Below, one piece after another: positions 33,562-36,767 of a DNA stretch of 36,767 nucleotides (within the stretch, counting starts at the first letter, position 1; each line of letters starts with the position of its first letter). The notes beneath the pieces are model-generated. The model made no database searches. It was given only the letters and a program-made list of their open reading frames with translations, and was not told where the DNA came from. Where the stretch lies: positions 1-36,767 of the forward strand of contig JAHJYA010000027.1 in NCBI GenBank assembly GCA_018826895.1, given 5' to 3'. The position numbers were made by a program, and so were the translations under genes. The stretch comes from Gammaproteobacteria bacterium. Its GTDB lineage: Bacteria; Pseudomonadota; Gammaproteobacteria; Pseudomonadales; Pseudomonadaceae.

Positions 33562-34863
33562 ATGCAATCACAACAACAAGCCAATGAAGCCACTGCTTAT
33601 CTGTCCGGTTTCGGCAACCAGTTCAGCAGCGAGGCTTTGCCGGGTGCGCTGCCGGTCGGGCAGAACTCGCCGCAGAAAGTACCTTACGGGCTCTATGCCG
33701 AATTACTCTCGGGCACTGCATTCACAGTGCCACGCGCTGAAGCGCGGCGGACGTGGCTGTATCGCATCCGCCCTTCGGCCTGTCATGGCCAGTATCAACG
33801 GCTGGACAGGCAGTTGAATGCCGAACTCGGGCCAATAACCCCCAATCGCTTGCGTTGGAATCCGCTGACCATTCCCGAGGTGATAATCGATTTCCTCGAT
33901 GGCCTGAGGTGTATGGCAGCCAACGCCGAGCCGAGCCAGACGACGGGGGTGACCCTTTATACCTACGCGGCGAATCGGTCGATGCAGCGGGTGTTTTTCA
34001 ACGCCGATGGTGAGTTCTTGATCGTGCCCCAGCAGGGCGCGCTACGCCTGGTCACCGAGCTTGGCGTGCTTGAAGTGGCGCCGCTGGAAATCGCGGTGAT
34101 TCCGCGTGGTATGCGTTTTCGTGTCGAGTTGCTCGACACGGTCGCGCGTGGCTACGTTTGTGAAAACCATGGCTGTGCCTTGCGTCTGCCGGATCTCGGG
34201 CCAATTGGCAGCAACGGTCTGGCCAATCCGCGTGATTTTCTGGCCCCTGTTGCGCGCTACGATCTCGACGAGCCGGTGCAGCAGGTGCAGAAGTTTCTTG
34301 GCGAGCTATGGGCGACCGAGCTCGACCACTCACCGCTGGATGTCGTTGCCTGGCATGGCAATAACGTGCCGTACAAATACGATCTGCGTCGCTTTAATAC
34401 GATTGGTACGGTCAGTTTCGACCATCCCGATCCTTCGATCTTCACGGTGCTGACCGCGCCGAGCGCGGTCCCGGGCATGGCCAACATCGACTTTGTGATC
34501 TTCCCGCCGCGCTGGATGGTGGCGGAAAACACCTTCCGGCCACCCTGGTTCCATCGCAATCTGATGAACGAGTTTATGGGCCTTATTACGGGTGCGTACG
34601 ATGCCAAGGCTGATGGTTTCTCACCTGGCGGTGCATCCCTGCATAACTGCATGAGCGCCCATGGCCCGGACAACGCGACGACGGTGAAAGCCGTCGAAGC
34701 AGAGCTCGTCCCGCACAAGATCGATCAGACCATGGCCTTTATGTTCGAGGCCGGCAGTGTGCTACGCCCGACCGCTTACGCACTGGAGTGCCCTGAACTG
34801 CAGCGCGACTATGACGCCTGTTGGGCCGCTATGGGCAAGACCTTCAACCCGGAGATCCGTTGA
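33562..34863 (+). CDS. hmgA: homogentisate 1,2-dioxygenase
   Basis: A 433-residue iron(II) dioxygenase that opens the ring of homogentisate to maleylacetoacetate. Metal ligands are His331, Glu337 and His367 ([12 protein letters not shown] and HGPD), each exactly four less than the recalled human residues His335, Glu341 and His371. The N-terminal [13 protein letters not shown] and [10 protein letters not shown] are family signatures. The start at 33562 is chosen; an earlier one at 33511 would put the operator inside the coding region. fahA begins one base after its stop codon. Confidence 0.97.
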   Translation: MQSQQQANEATAYLSGFGNQFSSEALPGALPVGQNSPQKVPYGLYAELLSGTAFTVPRAEARRTWLYRIRPSACHGQYQRLDRQLNAELGPITPNRLRWNPLTIPEVIIDFLDGLRCMAANAEPSQTTGVTLYTYAANRSMQRVFFNADGEFLIVPQQGALRLVTELGVLEVAPLEIAVIPRGMRFRVELLDTVARGYVCENHGCALRLPDLGPIGSNGLANPRDFLAPVARYDLDEPVQQVQKFLGELWATELDHSPLDVVAWHGNNVPYKYDLRRFNTIGTVSFDHPDPSIFTVLTAPSAVPGMANIDFVIFPPRWMVAENTFRPPWFHRNLMNEFMGLITGAYDAKADGFSPGGASLHNCMSAHGPDNATTVKAVEAELVPHKIDQTMAFMFEAGSVLRPTAYALECPELQRDYDACWAAMGKTFNPEIR

Positions 34864-34864
34864 T

Positions 34865-36169
34865 ATGACTACGCCCATTTACCTACGCAGCTGGGTCGAA
34901 TCGGCTAACGCCCACCCTGACTTTCCCCTGGAAAATCTGCCGCTGGGTATCTTCAGTCAGGGCGGCAAGCCTCGACAGGGCGGCGTCGCCGTAGGTGATT
35001 TTATATTTGCCCTACGTGCCGCGCTTGATGCCGGTTTGTTCCAGGGGGATGCCGCGTATGCGGCGCAGGTGGCCAGTGCTGACAGCCTCAATGATTTCTT
35101 CGCCTTGGGGCCTGGTCCACGCCGCGCGCTGCGTGAAGCGTTGCAGAACCTGCTGGGCAAAAACAGCCCGCACCGCGCGGCGATGCAGGCGCTTGGCGAA
35201 GCACTGCTGGTGCCAATGTGGGCGTGTCAGTTACACCTGCCCGCACGGGTAGGCGACTACACCGATTTCTATGTGGGCATCCACCACGCGAACAATGTCG
35301 GCAAATTATTCCGCCCGGATAATCCGTTACTGCCGAACTACAAATATGTGCCCATTGGCTATCACGGTCGGGCTTCGACCATCTGCGTCTCAGGTACGCC
35401 AGTACGCCGACCTAATGGCCAGACCTTGGCGGCCGATGGGCAAACACCTCAATTTGGCCCGAGCAAGCGTCTGGACTATGAGCTCGAGCTCGGTATCTGG
35501 ATCGGTCCCGGCAATGCCATGGGCAGCGCCATCGCGATTGAGCAGGCTGCAGAGCATGTGGCGGGTTTCTGCTTGCTCAATGACTGGTCTGCTCGAGATA
35601 TTCAAGCCTGGGAATACCAGCCGCTGGGGCCTTTTCTGTCGAAGAACTTCGCCAGTAGCGTATCGCCCTGGGTGGTGACCGCAGAGGCGCTGGCGCCATT
35701 TACTACTGCGCAGCCGAAACGTCCTGCAGGTGATCCGCAGCCGTTGCCTTATCTGCTCAGTGAGCGCGACCAGGCCAGTGGCGCCTTCGCTATCGAGCTG
35801 GAAGTATTGCTGCTTACCGCAGCCATGCGTGATCAGGGTTTGCCGGCTCAACGCATCGCCTTGAGCGGCACCCAGCACATGTACTGGACAGTGGCGCAGA
35901 TGGTGGCTCATCACAGCGTGGGCGGCTGCAAGCTGCAACCCGGCGACCTGTTTGGCTCCGGCACGCTTTCTGGTCCAGAGCCGCAGCAGTTCGGCAGTTT
36001 GCTGGAAAGTACGTTTGGCGGGAAACAGCCCATCCAGTTGCAAAACGGTGAGCAGCGTACCTTCCTGGAAGACGGTGACGAGGTGATCATGAAGGCGCGC
36101 TGCCGGCGGGATGGATATCCCAGCATTGGCTTTGGTGAATGCCGAGGTGTTTTGTTGCCGGCAAACTAG
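34865..36169 (+). CDS. fahA: fumarylacetoacetase
   Basis: A 434-residue fumarylacetoacetate hydrolase, giving fumarate and acetoacetate as the last step of tyrosine breakdown. It has an N-terminal SH3-like part, then the FAH fold with DFYVGIHHANNVGKLFRP in pieces, LDYELELGIWIG (metal glutamates) and DWSARDIQAWEYQPLGPF. The ATG follows the hmgA stop codon by one base, so they are co-translated. Its TAG stop codon is the CTAG boundary of a repeat element. Confidence 0.97.
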   Translation: MTTPIYLRSWVESANAHPDFPLENLPLGIFSQGGKPRQGGVAVGDFIFALRAALDAGLFQGDAAYAAQVASADSLNDFFALGPGPRRALREALQNLLGKNSPHRAAMQALGEALLVPMWACQLHLPARVGDYTDFYVGIHHANNVGKLFRPDNPLLPNYKYVPIGYHGRASTICVSGTPVRRPNGQTLAADGQTPQFGPSKRLDYELELGIWIGPGNAMGSAIAIEQAAEHVAGFCLLNDWSARDIQAWEYQPLGPFLSKNFASSVSPWVVTAEALAPFTTAQPKRPAGDPQPLPYLLSERDQASGAFAIELEVLLLTAAMRDQGLPAQRIALSGTQHMYWTVAQMVAHHSVGGCKLQPGDLFGSGTLSGPEPQQFGSLLESTFGGKQPIQLQNGEQRTFLEDGDEVIMKARCRRDGYPSIGFGECRGVLLPAN

Positions 36170-36334
36170 TGTCGCGACACAGAATAATCTGTCGCTCTCT
36201 TAGGAGCGTAGGAGCGAATTTATTCGCGATTGATCGTAGAAGCGCTGCAAACGTCGCAGCTAAAGCGGAGCCCCGCCCGGCCCCTCCCACATAGCCTGGC
36301 ATTGACCGACATTTGATGCATGGCGCGACACTAG
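36166..36334. repeat. 169-bp CTAG-bounded inverted-repeat element with REP-like core
   Basis: The element starts CTAGTGTCGCG and ends CGCGACACTAG, an 11-bp perfect terminal inverted repeat (TIR). Inside, TAGGAGCGAATTTATTCGCGA is the palindromic REP-type sequence common in pseudomonads. There is no coding capacity. The left CTAG supplies the fahA stop codon. Confidence 0.75.
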
Positions 36335-36639
36335 GACTTATCGCCACGCTGCATTTCACAACGATGCTGTGAGATGACGTCTTAGCTTGCTAGTGATGCC
36401 TGCTCAACGCCTGTCGTTTGTTTGAGTGCTCTCTTCTTGACGCCCGCCATGGTGCGCGGCTGTTTTCTAGCCGAGTGGCTGTGTATAGTGCATGCCCGTT
36501 TGATAGATGGGTGCGATTTATTCGCCGCTCAGTTTGTCAGGCAAGTGATTCGCTGAAAGTATTCTTGCAGTTCTCGTTACGTTCAACTCACCAGTGACTC
36601 CGGTTCGTTCTGGTCGCCTCCGGGCCCCTGCCATTGTAA
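36335..36639. other. intergenic region between the repeat element and the thrS leader
   Basis: About 300 bp with no credible reading frame and no tRNA. A TTGTCA at 36534-36539 and TATTCT at 36560-36565 are 20 bp apart, too far for a good promoter; the thrS promoter is therefore not placed. Confidence 0.5.
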
Positions 36640-36654
36640 GGCGGGTACACCGCC
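36640..36654 (+). promoter_or_regulatory. first hairpin of the thrS leader
   Basis: GGCGG and CCGCC pair around a 5-base loop, about 70 nt before the thrS ATG and 29 nt before the anticodon-arm mimic. In E. coli a second stem-loop (domain 4) also contacts threonyl-tRNA synthetase; whether this one does is a guess. Confidence 0.4.
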
Positions 36655-36683
36655 GAATCGCTTACTGGCTCATCCCAACCCAT

Positions 36684-36704
36684 GTGGCCTTTGGTAGAGG
36701 TCAC
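36684..36704 (+). promoter_or_regulatory. tRNA-Thr anticodon-arm mimic (translational operator of thrS)
   Basis: Stem GTGGCCT with AGGTCAC (7 bp, one G-U pair) closes a 7-nt loop, TTGGTAG. Read as an anticodon loop this has U33, GGU at 34-36 (the tRNA-Thr anticodon) and A37. The stem ends a few bases before the Shine-Dalgarno AGGAGAGGAGG. It copies the logic of the E. coli thrS operator, where the synthetase binds its own mRNA and blocks ribosome loading. Confidence 0.65.
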
Positions 36705-36723
36705 CACTAGGAGAGGAGGCGCC

Positions 36724-36767
36724 ATGCCCATCATTACTCTTCCCGACGGCAGTCAGCGTTCGTTCGA
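36724..36767 (+). CDS. thrS: threonyl-tRNA synthetase, 5' end only
   Basis: Fourteen codons and two bases before the window ends. The first residues MPIITLPDGSQRSF match the start of pseudomonad ThrS (MPVITLPDGSQRSF recalled), the beginning of the N-terminal TGS-like domain. A long Shine-Dalgarno, AGGAGAGGAGG, precedes it by three to four bases. The rest of the gene is outside the window. The leader upstream carries an anticodon-arm mimic, which supports the assignment. Confidence 0.9.
   Translation, partial: MPIITLPDGSQRSF

Noticed and set aside
36470..36640. tRNA gene upstream of thrS (TAGCCGAGTGGC resembles a D arm, GGTTCGTTCTGG a T loop)
   Set aside because: No acceptor stem or anticodon arm can be built and the T loop lacks the conserved A58.

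Overview
The window is ordinary chromosome from a high-GC gammaproteobacterium, almost certainly Pseudomonas in the broad sense. The gene families and gene order point there: an OprO/OprP-type porin beside an ECF sigma factor and a FabH-like synthase (recalled as the PA3280-PA3286 neighbourhood of P. aeruginosa), mlaA-pilZ-rssB-rssC-tal (recalled as the PA2800-PA2796 order), an enterobactin receptor with a PfeE-like esterase, hmgR/hmgA/fahA, and the first codons of thrS. No prophage, transposase, CRISPR array, rRNA or tRNA was found. The exact species cannot be read from the sequence.

Layout. 1-6.75 kb: azoR, a small exported protein, a LysR regulator, an alpha/beta hydrolase, a periplasmic cyclophilin, an ABC exporter and a COG3146 acyltransferase-like protein. 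6.8-9.9 kb: an apparent phosphorus-scavenging group made of a secreted inorganic pyrophosphatase behind a Pho-box-like site, an exported ParB/sulfiredoxin-fold protein and an OprO/OprP porin. 10.0-14.8 kb, all on the minus strand: FabH-like synthase, ECF sigma factor and zinc-finger anti-sigma, then hvfA-hvfB-hvfC-hvfX, a copper-binding RiPP (bufferin/oxazolone-type) operon with a plausible ECF promoter just upstream of hvfA. 15.1-18.2 kb: dgdR/dgdA (2,2-dialkylglycine decarboxylase) and a solute-binding protein. 18.5-24.5 kb: a HAD pseudoenzyme, mlaA, a PilZ protein, rssB-rssC, tal and dusA. 24.9-31.9 kb: an iron-acquisition operon behind overlapping Fur boxes, with TonB receptor, SAM methyltransferase, enterobactin esterase, DUF3649, PepSY and DUF3325 proteins. 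32.0-36.2 kb: homogentisate catabolism, with maiA split from hmgA-fahA by hmgR and similar operators in front of both promoters. The window ends 14 codons into thrS, whose leader contains a tRNA-Thr anticodon-arm mimic.

The signals that a gene list would miss are four. (1) Small inverted-repeat elements bounded by CTAG sit exactly on the TAG stop codons of three genes. (2) A palindrome TGCGTAA-N5-TTACGCA lies at the hmgA promoter and a degenerate copy lies at the detached maiA promoter. (3) A 7-bp stem with a 7-nt loop presents GGU in anticodon position just ahead of the thrS Shine-Dalgarno. (4) A TGTAAC-N16-CGTCTA promoter and a 5' hairpin precede the RiPP precursor gene. All functional statements are from reading the sequence and from family knowledge; no database search was run.
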